Assembly (NCBI GenBank): GCA_017615955.1
Contig: JAFZZD010000357.1
Coordinates: forward strand, 1-6,683
Length of the DNA: 6,683 nt
Reading direction: 5' to 3'
Origin: Victivallales bacterium
GTDB taxonomy: Bacteria; Verrucomicrobiota; Lentisphaeria; Oligosphaerales; Oligosphaeraceae
Shown: piece after piece, positions 1 to 6,683 of the stretch
Numbering within the stretch: the first letter of the stretch is position 1
How the letters are laid out: every line of letters starts with the position of its first letter
Made by a program: the position numbers and the translations under genes
The notes under the pieces: generated by a model
The model's input: only the letters and a program-made list of their open reading frames with translations
Databases searched by the model: none
What the model was told of the DNA's origin: nothing

Positions 1-14
1 GGTCCTTTAGGACC
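1..14. repeat. Short perfect palindrome at the window edge
   Basis: The bases GGTCC-TTTA-GGACC form a 5-bp stem with a 4-base loop; the two half-sites match for 6 bases if the loop is closed further. It lies about 110 bp beyond the stop codon of the glycosidase-like gene, so it could be the stem of a terminator for that gene. The sequence that would hold the T-tract on the minus strand is outside the window. On the plus strand no T-run follows. It could equally be the edge of a larger palindromic repeat. Confidence 0.35.
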
Positions 15-67
15 TCAGCATAACCATACGGTGAACATAGGAAAGGCAAAAGTCACAGATCAAGTTT

Positions 68-99
68 CTCTGCGTCTTTGCGCCTTTGCGTCTCTGCGT
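68..99. repeat. 8-bp-period minisatellite (four units)
   Basis: Four consecutive 8-base units read CTCTGCGT, CTTTGCGC, CTTTGCGT and CTCTGCGT on the plus strand; the minus-strand consensus is RCGCARAG. The array begins 25 bp past the stop codon of the glycosidase-like gene. From memory, repeats of this form occur between genes in several unrelated bacterial phyla and often produce spurious ORF calls. That is recollection, not a search. There is no open frame of interest here, and no T-run that would make it a terminator. The rest of 1-123 shows no gene. Confidence 0.8.
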
Positions 100-123
100 T
101 AAAGAGGAGCTGAATAGTTACGT

Positions 124-2922
124 TTATTTCTCGTAGAGTTCAATTTCATCCACCATTGCATTGGGACCATTCGTGGCAGTCACAAACAGGCGGAACTTTT
201 CGCTTTCAACTGGCGTGAACTTCAGTTCAAAACTGTCTGCGTTTCCATTCTTCTGGGATGCCACTGTCTTCCATGCGCCATTGAGCCAGGCCTGTATCTC
301 AAAGTCCTTCAAGGACTTCTCGTATGGATAGACAACAGCCCTGCCCACCTTGACTTTCTTCTGGAAAGCCAGGGAAATCCAGTCTGGAGCCTTGTTTAGC
401 GTATTGTCATGCCAGATTTCACGGGGAGCGCACTTCCTGTTGCCGATGAACAAGCCGTCTGTCACATGCCACAATGAGGTATCCGCCCTGCGGGCCATTG
501 CCCTGTTGCTAGACGCCTCCAGAGTTACGCCGTCATGTTCCTGCATCTGGAACGCCAGGTTGCCTGGTTTGCGGCGCTGCTGGTTGCGCTTTGCGATGCG
601 CCCTTCCACTTCCGCCACGGTCTCCAGCTTCGGTGGCTGGGCCGTGGTGTAGATATGCAGTTCAAAGTTGTCGAAACTGTCGCTGAACTTGCCCTGGACT
701 GGATTGATTGTACGTGCCTCGCGAACAAGGTTGAGCTTGCGGCTCCCCAGCGCAGGGAATGTGAATGTGGCGTTCTCCTTGCCATGGGTGGTGGAAACGG
801 CGAAAATCCAGTAGTCATTTCCCTGCTTCTTGCACATCCAGCGCACATTCGCATTATCTACTTTGAAGCCAGGTTCCACGCAGTCATCCTCAAGAAGCAC
901 GCTGCTCAGCGCATTCATTTCCTTGGCAATTTCCGGCATGCCCATAAACAGTTCAGGATATAGTTCAGTGGTGCGGTTGTAGAACAATATGCCGCGACCG
1001 CCCATGATCAGCGTCATGAAGAACTGGGTGCGCACTTCGTCGTACGTTGGAATGCGGCTGTTGCTTGCGCCATGATCGCCATAGTTGAAGCCCTGCTGAA
1101 GATATGCCACAGCCTGGGGGCTGACCCTGCGCTTGTTGAACTCCACCACCTGGTCCATGAATGTGACAATCCGCCCGAAGTTGCTCTTGGGCGAGTTCTT
1201 CGCTGGCGTGGGATATGGATGCAATCCATTGATCTCACCTGCAGTGCTGAAGTCCTTCGCTCCATTTACCGTGTCATTGGAAATGATCAACGGATGGTAC
1301 GGGTCAACCTCCCTGACCAGGTCCGCGACTTTGTTGAGACCAATAATGGACACATTGCTTATTTCTGGCTCGTCAACCAGGTAATACGCAAACAGGTCTG
1401 GATTGTCCTTGACCTTGTTGACCTCGTTGCGGATGTGCATCATCTCAGTTTCCGTCGGATTAGGCTTATAGTAGGCACCCTTGCCCTTGAAGCTGGACCA
1501 CATAAGGTTACCGCAGATGAACTTTCCGCCTGGCTCCTTGACACCACTGACGCTGACCTTTGCGCCTGGGGTATGTATGTCGTTCCACTCGCCCAGGAAG
1601 AAGAAGCGCTTTCCGTCCACGCGCCACTGCCTCTGCTCGTCCAGCCACACTTCGTTCTTCTTGTAGGGGAGCTTGCGCAGCGGATGCACGGCTGGCTTTT
1701 CATTGCCTGAAACGGCGAAAATCTCCAAAGTCCCTTCCGGCAGAGGGGCGGCAGGGAAGCTGACTTTGCCTGACTTGTTCACGGTCTTCTCGCACAGCAC
1801 CTTGCCCTGCTTATCACGGATGCCAGTCTTAATTTCAGCCTCCTTCAAGTTGCTCTTGATCTCATAGACCACTTCCTGCAAGTTCTGGGTGGCGAATATG
1901 GCATTGCGGTAGCTGGGCTTCAAGAGCGTGATTTCAATGGGCGCAAAGGCAACGCTCACTGGATAGAAATGCCTCTTGTATATCTTGCGAGTGACAGCGT
2001 CAAGCACACTGACAACGCAGGTATATTTGCCTGGCTTGCTCAACTTCATGCCAGAGACCTTGATATTCACGCTTTCACCTGCGGCGAAGTCGCGTGTAAC
2101 TGTGCTGGATGCCACATCATCCCCAATCAGGCATACGTCAATCTTGGCTTTCTGCGGCACTTTCGCCAAATTGCTGACTGGTGCGCTGACTTCCACCAGC
2201 AGGTTTTCGCCACTGCCCTTGCAGTCCAGCTTCACTGGCGAGGTCTCCCACCCATATCTCACCAGGTCCAGTTCTATGCCGTCAATGGGTACAAACATGC
2301 CCGCCACATTGAAGGCGCCCTTGGGCGATATGCTTGCCTCCTGGTTTGGCTTGCGGCAATCCCTGCAAAGGTTCAATCCCCACTGCTTGCCAGCGTTGGG
2401 GTCTATGTCCAGGGACGAGAACGGGATGCGCACTTCCACGGACCAGAAGCCATCGCCTATGAAGCCAGCCGCTGTAGCCTCGCTGTTCCACTTGCCGTCG
2501 CCCACATATCCTCCCTGGTCGCAATAGCGGTCGTTTACAATGCCCATCGCATTGACAAGAAAATGGAAGTAGCGGTCATTTGTCTTGTTTGGATCCAGCA
2601 TGATTTCAATGCAGTCGTCCCTATAGACATAGCCATCCTTCGCCTTGACATTGCAAAGCGGGGCCGTTCCGCCTGGAGGCGTGGGGCAATGGAAGCCCAC
2701 GTAGAATGCATCCGCATCGTAAATCACCGAGGCCTTTGCCGGGAAGCCAGGAGTTTCAGTGTCGTGTATAGTGAATTTATCAAAGGTCAACGCTGTTTTC
2801 CATGCTGCCTCGTCCAGTTTTCCATCTAGATTGATCTTTCCTTCCAGTTTTGTGATGTCGTGCGCCATGGCGCACATCGCCACACATAGCAATGGCAAAA
2901 TGCAAAATGTAATCCTTTTCAT
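124..2922 (-). CDS. Secreted multidomain glycoside hydrolase-like protein with CBM9-like and F5/8-type-C domains
   Basis: This 932-residue protein is probably exported to bind and attack a polysaccharide. Residues 1-20 are a signal peptide (MKR, hydrophobic core, AMA before His21), with signal peptidase I cleavage likely and no good lipobox. Residues about 25-222 resemble a CBM9-like domain, opening with the typical LDGKLDEAAW. Residues about 230-410 look like two beta-sandwich linkers. Residues about 425-680 form a TIM-barrel glycosidase domain, with FFFLGEW as first strand, the DEPE motif at 517-520 (E518 the candidate catalytic acid) and a GGRGILFYN strand near 641-649. Residues 685-763 are a barrel-associated beta domain, and 785-932 a discoidin (F5/8 type C) domain. 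The ATG start has AAGGA 7 bases upstream. No second catalytic Glu is obvious, so the activity and CAZy family remain open. It lies 100 bp past the kinase operon, from which a repeat separates it. Confidence 0.9.
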   Translation of the reverse strand: MKRITFCILPLLCVAMCAMAHDITKLEGKINLDGKLDEAAWKTALTFDKFTIHDTETPGFPAKASVIYDADAFYVGFHCPTPPGGTAPLCNVKAKDGYVYRDDCIEIMLDPNKTNDRYFHFLVNAMGIVNDRYCDQGGYVGDGKWNSEATAAGFIGDGFWSVEVRIPFSSLDIDPNAGKQWGLNLCRDCRKPNQEASISPKGAFNVAGMFVPIDGIELDLVRYGWETSPVKLDCKGSGENLLVEVSAPVSNLAKVPQKAKIDVCLIGDDVASSTVTRDFAAGESVNIKVSGMKLSKPGKYTCVVSVLDAVTRKIYKRHFYPVSVAFAPIEITLLKPSYRNAIFATQNLQEVVYEIKSNLKEAEIKTGIRDKQGKVLCEKTVNKSGKVSFPAAPLPEGTLEIFAVSGNEKPAVHPLRKLPYKKNEVWLDEQRQWRVDGKRFFFLGEWNDIHTPGAKVSVSGVKEPGGKFICGNLMWSSFKGKGAYYKPNPTETEMMHIRNEVNKVKDNPDLFAYYLVDEPEISNVSIIGLNKVADLVREVDPYHPLIISNDTVNGAKDFSTAGEINGLHPYPTPAKNSPKSNFGRIVTFMDQVVEFNKRRVSPQAVAYLQQGFNYGDHGASNSRIPTYDEVRTQFFMTLIMGGRGILFYNRTTELYPELFMGMPEIAKEMNALSSVLLEDDCVEPGFKVDNANVRWMCKKQGNDYWIFAVSTTHGKENATFTFPALGSRKLNLVREARTINPVQGKFSDSFDNFELHIYTTAQPPKLETVAEVEGRIAKRNQQRRKPGNLAFQMQEHDGVTLEASSNRAMARRADTSLWHVTDGLFIGNRKCAPREIWHDNTLNKAPDWISLAFQKKVKVGRAVVYPYEKSLKDFEIQAWLNGAWKTVASQKNGNADSFELKFTPVESEKFRLFVTATNGPNAMVDEIELYEK

Positions 2923-2940
2923 TGCAATTTCCTTTTGGGG

Positions 2941-3013
2941 TTATGGGACTGATGGGACTCATGGGACTGATGGGACTGATGTTTTTGTCCCATTTGTCCC
3001 ATTTGTCCCATAA
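2941..3013. repeat. Palindromic 9-bp-period minisatellite between genes
   Basis: ATGGGAC occurs four times at exact 9-bp spacing (2943, 2952, 2961, 2970). After TGATGTTTTT the inverse GTCCCAT occurs three times at the same spacing (2987, 2996, 3005). The outer ends TTATGGGAC and GTCCCATAA pair perfectly over 9 bases, so the element can fold into a long hairpin with 2-base mismatches between 7-bp blocks. The fourth left unit then lies in a 19-base loop; a shifted register with a 10-base loop is also possible. It fills most of the 100-bp gap between the second kinase and the glycosidase-like gene. No T-run follows on either strand, so a standard intrinsic terminator is not supported. It could attenuate read-through, protect the upstream mRNA 3' end, or be a dispersed selfish repeat. 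Confidence 0.88.
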
Positions 3014-3022
3014 TTAGCTCGC

Positions 3023-3664
3023 TTATCTTTTGCACTTTATTGCCTCCACCATCATACGGAAGCGTTCCAGGCGCGAGGCGACTTGCTCTTCAGAAAGGGG
3101 GTCAACCACAAAGCGCATGCGTTCCAGGTCAATCAGCGCGACTTTTCCGTCTGGCATCACGATGAAATGCTCTGGCTTGTAGTCCGGCCAGTCAAAACCG
3201 CAGCCGAACATCTTGCGCAGCAGACCTTCCGCCTGTGAGACAAAATCCTTTTCCTGCCCACCGCGTATCAACTCCTCCAGATTCGTGCCATGGATTTCCC
3301 GCATGAGCATGGCGGCCTTGGAGGGCAGTCCCCACGCTGTCATCTGCCCCCAGGCAATCACATCGGGGACAATGAAGCCAGCCTTCCTGGCATAGTCGAA
3401 AGCAATGCGTTCCTTGACGCTATTCTGCGCAGGCTTCTTTCCGCAGAAGAAGTCCTTGATGATCTCCTTCTTGTATGTGAAATAATCGCATTTCAGGAAA
3501 AGATGCTCATTTTCCTCGCCTGGCAAGGGGATTTTATACGTCGCGCCACGCCTGTGCACGGAAGTGCAGCCTTCACTCCTGAAAGCCAGCATCTTCTCCA
3601 GCGAATCAATCCCCAACACCTGAAGCCTGCTCTCCCAGCCTTTCTCTATATGGAATTCCCTCAT
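3023..3664 (-). CDS. Lipopolysaccharide kinase (Kdo/WaaP)-like protein, second of a tandem pair
   Basis: This 213-residue protein has the protein-kinase-like fold of the Kdo/WaaP sugar kinases, which phosphorylate core sugars of lipopolysaccharide on the cytoplasmic side. Visible landmarks are K58 in LFLKCD (ATP-binding lysine), E85 in the KERIAFDYARKAGF helix, D161 in WPDYKPEHF (catalytic base) and D179 in LIDLER (metal binding). The usual catalytic-loop histidine is Trp159, and the usual metal-binding asparagine is His166. From memory, WaaP enzymes have a similar CHF arrangement and an IDLHR motif, which favours this family over protein kinases. There is no signal peptide, so it is cytoplasmic. 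The ATG overlaps the previous stop as ATGA, with AGGTG 4 bases upstream, indicating translational coupling. It is short for the family and could be a minimal or divergent kinase. The substrate is not shown by the sequence. Confidence 0.82.
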   Translation of the reverse strand: MREFHIEKGWESRLQVLGIDSLEKMLAFRSEGCTSVHRRGATYKIPLPGEENEHLFLKCDYFTYKKEIIKDFFCGKKPAQNSVKERIAFDYARKAGFIVPDVIAWGQMTAWGLPSKAAMLMREIHGTNLEELIRGGQEKDFVSQAEGLLRKMFGCGFDWPDYKPEHFIVMPDGKVALIDLERMRFVVDPLSEEQVASRLERFRMMVEAIKCKR

Positions 3665-4425
3665 TCTACACCTAGCAGTTTTTTCAATCCAATGATTGCC
3701 TCTGGCTTGGTCTGCCGTTCAATGTGCCTGTTGTTTTCGGCAATATCCAATGCAAGCTGGAACAGGCGCTTCCATTGCGCTTCATCAAGGCCCGCACTTT
3801 CCTTGTAGGCATTGCAGAAAGCCCCGAAATGGCTGACCAGGCTCTCCACTGGCGGCTTGTAGTAGCCGCTTTCAATGAACTGCGCCAGATTGAACGCCGC
3901 CTTCATCGCGGGCAAGTCCTTGTACTGCCTGACTTTGTCGCAATCCACTATCACCACGGGCGACAATGCAGGGCAATTGTCATTTACCACAAAGTTAGGT
4001 GACTTGGTATCGCCATGAAACACATTTCTGCGATGCATTTCAGCCAGCAGCCGGCCCGCCTCTGCAAAACACCCCAAAGTCCTGGCATCATCAGGAACTT
4101 TGTAGTCAAAGTCAAAGAGATTGTTCTTGCCCGCATCCTCGAAAACCACAACTTGCCAGTCGCCCATGGTGCAGTCGCAGAGACAGCCAGGCGTCAGCCC
4201 TCCAAGGCAATCCATGTAGTTGAATGAACGCACCTTCAATCCAAGAACACGCCTGAAGAAGCCAAGCTGGTAAGTCTTCACTATGTAGGATTTTCCATCA
4301 TAGCAAACGCGTGTCACCTGCCTCTTGGCAATACTCCGCAATGCCTTTCCATTGCTGACAGCCCTCCAATGCGCCTCGACCAGGCAGGAAAGCGCCTCGC
4401 CGCAAATCTCCTTGCTCGACATCAC
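3661..4425 (-). CDS. Lipopolysaccharide kinase (Kdo/WaaP)-like protein, first of a tandem pair
   Basis: This 254-residue protein has kinase-fold motifs in order: RVCYDGKSYIVK with ATP-binding K50, a middle segment ending in WQVVVFEDAG (88-99, hinge region), the catalytic loop HGDTKSPN (137-144, with H137, D139 and N144) and IVDCDKV (159-165, metal-binding D161). All key residues are present, so it should be active, unlike a pseudokinase. Members of this superfamily phosphorylate Kdo or heptose of the lipopolysaccharide core; some relatives act on other small molecules or proteins. No signal peptide or membrane segment is seen. It overlaps the preceding large gene and the following kinase by 4 bases each. 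The start is either GTG at 4425 or ATG at 4422. I keep GTG because GGGAGG lies 7 bases before it. It is clearly diverged from its neighbour kinase, so the pair is an old duplication or independent recruitment. Confidence 0.82.
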   Translation of the reverse strand: MMSSKEICGEALSCLVEAHWRAVSNGKALRSIAKRQVTRVCYDGKSYIVKTYQLGFFRRVLGLKVRSFNYMDCLGGLTPGCLCDCTMGDWQVVVFEDAGKNNLFDFDYKVPDDARTLGCFAEAGRLLAEMHRRNVFHGDTKSPNFVVNDNCPALSPVVIVDCDKVRQYKDLPAMKAAFNLAQFIESGYYKPPVESLVSHFGAFCNAYKESAGLDEAQWKRLFQLALDIAENNRHIERQTKPEAIIGLKKLLGVE

Positions 4426-6683
4426 TTGCCAGCCTCCCGCGCCTGGACATACTCGCTCGCGGCACGATGCATCCTATCCGCCGCAGCCTTGCGACCATCC
4501 AGAATTGCACTCCGCTGCTTGTGAAGCAGCCCAAGATACTCATTGTAGTTTTTTGCGGTGACTGGCCCAGTGAAATCCAGCAATTTCAAGTCATCACCTT
4601 CTTTCTGCAAATCGCATAGCAGACTGAACTGCGCCAGCAAATCCAGCTTTGACGCCGCATCAAGCCGATCCCTGTCCTTTTCCAGCATATTCTGCAAATA
4701 AAGTGGATATTCATTGATGTGCACAAGCAACATGAGCGCCACCACTTCAAGGCTTCCCTTCCTTGCCCAGTCCAGCATCTGCCCCTGCGTCCATACCCTG
4801 TCGTTTTTCAGCTGTGGTTCCTCACTGGCTTTCGGCACATCCTTTTCAGCATAATATTTTTGGGTATCAAGCAGCTTGACGTCATTTATGGGATGGCTTT
4901 CCTCCACAAAGAAACTTTTGCTGTAGAATTCATTCAATTCAAGCATCTTGGAAAAGCCAGGTCCCTTGAAAGTGAAGAAAACGCGAACATGCGCCTGGGG
5001 TTCAATTTGCCTAATGCGTATGACCTGCATGATCCGGTCCTGAAGGAACATGATCCTGGAGGAATGAAGCATGTCCGCCGTGCCCTCGGCATCCTTCACA
5101 TAGTCTGGATTCTCCACACGACGCGCCACAAGCAATCTTTCAACTGTTCTGGTGCTTTGACGTTCGCTGCTCTCATTGGCCTCGAGATTCGCCACATTCC
5201 CGCCTGTGGAAGTATAATCGGCATTGGCCTGTTCCTGAAAGACAACGATCATCCCCAGGCCAAACGCATCAAGCAGCCTGCGCAGCTCATTTTCCAGATC
5301 CTGCCTGTAAGTCACGCCAATGCCAGGCATGGCGGAAAACATTTCGCCCAGTGATATGGTGCGGCGCAGCACTGTGGAAAGCACACGCTCCCTGGCCAGC
5401 TGGAACTGCGTCTCCACATCCCGTTGCAGTTTAATCTCCTCGTCAGTCCTGGCCGCTCTGCACATTTCCCGCGCCATGGAGCATATTGCGTATGCTATGG
5501 CTGGCTTGTTTGCTATCTCCAATGCCTGCCGTGATGCCTCGCTGTATTTCTTGACAGCATCCGGCAAGAATGACCTGAACGCCAACTCCACGCCAAAGCC
5601 AACGGGCAACATCCGCATGACTTGTGAATATACACCAAAGCGATTGTCCTTTTCTGCATTGAGTTGCGCCATGCAGCCACAATAATAGAGATACGCCTCC
5701 CAATAGCGCTGCTCCCTGCCCAATGCCTTAATTGCGCCAGTCCACATCTCACAACGCAACTGCCCCATTTTCTCAAGCAGCGCATCCATACGTACACGAT
5801 TATTTCTCAACGCCTCCTTGAAACGGACATCATCCCGAACATCGGACAATGCCCTATTCAGTAAAAGTTCCAGTTCAGTCAGTGCCTTTTCGCTTTTGTC
5901 ATCATGTTTTATGCCGTTCTTAAGCAGCCTGGCCTGCTCGTCGGCAAGCATCTTCTCTGCCTTGTCCAATAAGCACAGCACATATTTCCCAGGCAAATAC
6001 GCCTTGAACTCAAAGATCTTCTGCTGCAATTTTCCGTATCCGACTTCATCAACCGAGAAGCCTTGATGAAGCGGGAGTTCAACTACCTCGGCCCTTGCCA
6101 GCGCCTCATACATGGTGTCCAAATCCTCCAGGCTATCCCATTTATACTCGTCCAGCACAGTCTGAATGTCTCTGGCAACATCTATGTTTTTTATTAGATA
6201 TTTCGCAAGCTTTATAATCAAATCACGATTGAACCCCTTGGGTTCATCAAGGGGAAGTACCTTTTTATTCAATGCCCACAGACGGAATGCCTCCTGCTGC
6301 TTCTTGCCATATTTGCGCCATATCGGGGATTGCAGGCATGTTTCGATGGGAATATCCACCTTCGCAGGAACCGAATAATACGCTATGACTTCCTTTAATA
6401 TCTGCTGCGCCTTGGCATAGTCATCAATGAGTCTGATCACGCTGGACTGCAAAGTGGGAACCCCATCATCCAGACGCAACAATGGAGCAAAACGCTGCAC
6501 AGCCAGCTGGCACTGCTGTTCATATAGTTCCTTGGACAGCCGATTAAGCGCCTCCGTCAACTCGCCATCCGCTCCAGCCTCCGACTTTTCAGCCTGCCAG
6601 TTCAACAAGGCATACGACGCGTCCGCACTACACCCTTCCTGCAACTGGGCAACTGAAACAGTGCCCAAGCTGAAACAAGAGCA
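4422..6683 (-). CDS. Large exported helical protein of unknown family, 5' end outside the window
   Basis: The frame is open to the window edge. The first in-window start candidate is TTG at 6666-6668, but the codons before it read C-S-C-F-S, so the real start is upstream and at least 753 residues are visible. The string CSCFSLGTVSVAQ looks like the end of a signal peptide, with cleavage likely after SVA, so the protein is probably periplasmic or surface-exposed. Numbering from the TTG, residues about 12-435 are rich in long charged helices, possibly TPR-like. Residues about 439-590 look globular alpha/beta (MPGIGVTYRQDLENELRRLL, then MIVVF, then an RIRQIEPQAHVRVFFTF strand pair), and 620-748 are helical again. 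I recognise no family. The stop overlaps the start of the first kinase gene, so all three are coupled. A role in envelope assembly alongside the kinases is inference only. Confidence 0.85.
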   Translation of the reverse strand, partial: CSCFSLGTVSVAQLQEGCSADASYALLNWQAEKSEAGADGELTEALNRLSKELYEQQCQLAVQRFAPLLRLDDGVPTLQSSVIRLIDDYAKAQQILKEVIAYYSVPAKVDIPIETCLQSPIWRKYGKKQQEAFRLWALNKKVLPLDEPKGFNRDLIIKLAKYLIKNIDVARDIQTVLDEYKWDSLEDLDTMYEALARAEVVELPLHQGFSVDEVGYGKLQQKIFEFKAYLPGKYVLCLLDKAEKMLADEQARLLKNGIKHDDKSEKALTELELLLNRALSDVRDDVRFKEALRNNRVRMDALLEKMGQLRCEMWTGAIKALGREQRYWEAYLYYCGCMAQLNAEKDNRFGVYSQVMRMLPVGFGVELAFRSFLPDAVKKYSEASRQALEIANKPAIAYAICSMAREMCRAARTDEEIKLQRDVETQFQLARERVLSTVLRRTISLGEMFSAMPGIGVTYRQDLENELRRLLDAFGLGMIVVFQEQANADYTSTGGNVANLEANESSERQSTRTVERLLVARRVENPDYVKDAEGTADMLHSSRIMFLQDRIMQVIRIRQIEPQAHVRVFFTFKGPGFSKMLELNEFYSKSFFVEESHPINDVKLLDTQKYYAEKDVPKASEEPQLKNDRVWTQGQMLDWARKGSLEVVALMLLVHINEYPLYLQNMLEKDRDRLDAASKLDLLAQFSLLCDLQKEGDDLKLLDFTGPVTAKNYNEYLGLLHKQRSAILDGRKAAADRMHRAASEYVQAREAGK
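4433..4438 (-). promoter_or_regulatory. Ribosome binding site that decides the first kinase start
   Basis: The minus strand reads GGGAGG inside the last codons of the large upstream gene. It is 7 bases from GTG at 4425 and 10 bases from the adjacent ATG at 4422. Spacing favours GTG; codon preference favours ATG. With GTG the junction is a 4-base overlap (GTGA), with ATG a 1-base overlap (TGATG). Either way, translation is coupled to the upstream stop codon. Confidence 0.55.

Noticed and set aside
1072..1710. 212-codon open frame on the plus strand
   Set aside because: It is antisense to the barrel domain of the glycosidase-like gene. Long antisense frames are expected here from the codon bias.
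1969..2829. 286-codon open frame on the plus strand
   Set aside because: It lies wholly antisense to the glycosidase-like gene, whose domains and signal peptide are convincing. Its translation shows no recognisable domain.
2759..3013. 84-codon plus-strand frame ending in GTDGTD and VPFVPF repeats
   Set aside because: The repeat residues come from the 9-bp period of the minisatellite, which is a multiple of three and keeps frames open. This is a typical spurious ORF.
2923..3022. Promoter for the glycosidase-like gene
   Set aside because: A TAATTAT stretch near the end of the kinase gene could serve as a -10 box, but I see no -35 at the right distance and the palindrome lies downstream. It is not strong enough to call.
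4719..5354. 211-codon open frame on the plus strand
   Set aside because: It is antisense to the large exported protein, has no upstream ribosome binding site I trust and no domain signature.
6231..6254. Inverted repeat CCCCTTG / CAAGGGG with a 7-base loop
   Set aside because: It lies within the coding sequence of the large protein (residues around DEPKGFN), with no T-run and no gene boundary nearby. It is probably chance.
6666..6668. TTG as the true start of the large protein
   Set aside because: The frame continues without a stop to the window edge, and the preceding codons look like signal-peptide residues. The start is most likely outside the window.

Overview
The window is a run of four genes, all on the minus strand, so transcription goes from high to low coordinates. 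Nothing here names the organism. The mix of a very large secreted CBM9-like / glycosidase-barrel / F5/8-type-C enzyme, Kdo/WaaP-type kinases and dispersed intergenic minisatellites suggests a Gram-negative polysaccharide degrader, most likely from the PVC group (Lentisphaerota, Kiritimatiellota or Verrucomicrobiota). That placement is an inference from gene style, not from a marker gene.

Reading in the direction of transcription, 6683-4422 encodes a large, mostly helical protein of unknown family. Its true start lies beyond the window edge, and its first visible residues look like the end of a signal peptide. It is followed without a gap by two small kinase-fold proteins of the lipopolysaccharide kinase (Kdo/WaaP) type (4425-3661 and 3664-3023). 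Both junctions are overlaps of a stop and a start codon, so the three genes form one translationally coupled operon. The kinases are probably cytoplasmic and the large protein exported. A role in the cell envelope is plausible, but the substrate is unknown.

A 100-bp gap (2923-3022) follows. It is almost filled by an unusual palindromic minisatellite: four ATGGGAC units at 9-bp spacing facing three GTCCCAT units. Next comes the 932-residue secreted carbohydrate-active protein (2922-124). It has a signal peptide, a CBM9-like domain, two beta-sandwich linkers, a TIM-barrel domain with a DEPE motif, a C-terminal barrel-associated beta domain and a final discoidin domain. Its 3' flank (1-123) holds no gene, but carries a second minisatellite with an 8-bp period (68-99) and a short palindrome at the window edge (1-14).

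The glycosidase gene is therefore bounded on both sides by repeats and looks like a separate unit from the kinase operon. The items most worth following are the uncharacterised operon of exported protein plus two kinases, and the palindromic repeat beside it. I found no tRNA, rRNA, CRISPR array, insertion sequence or transposase.
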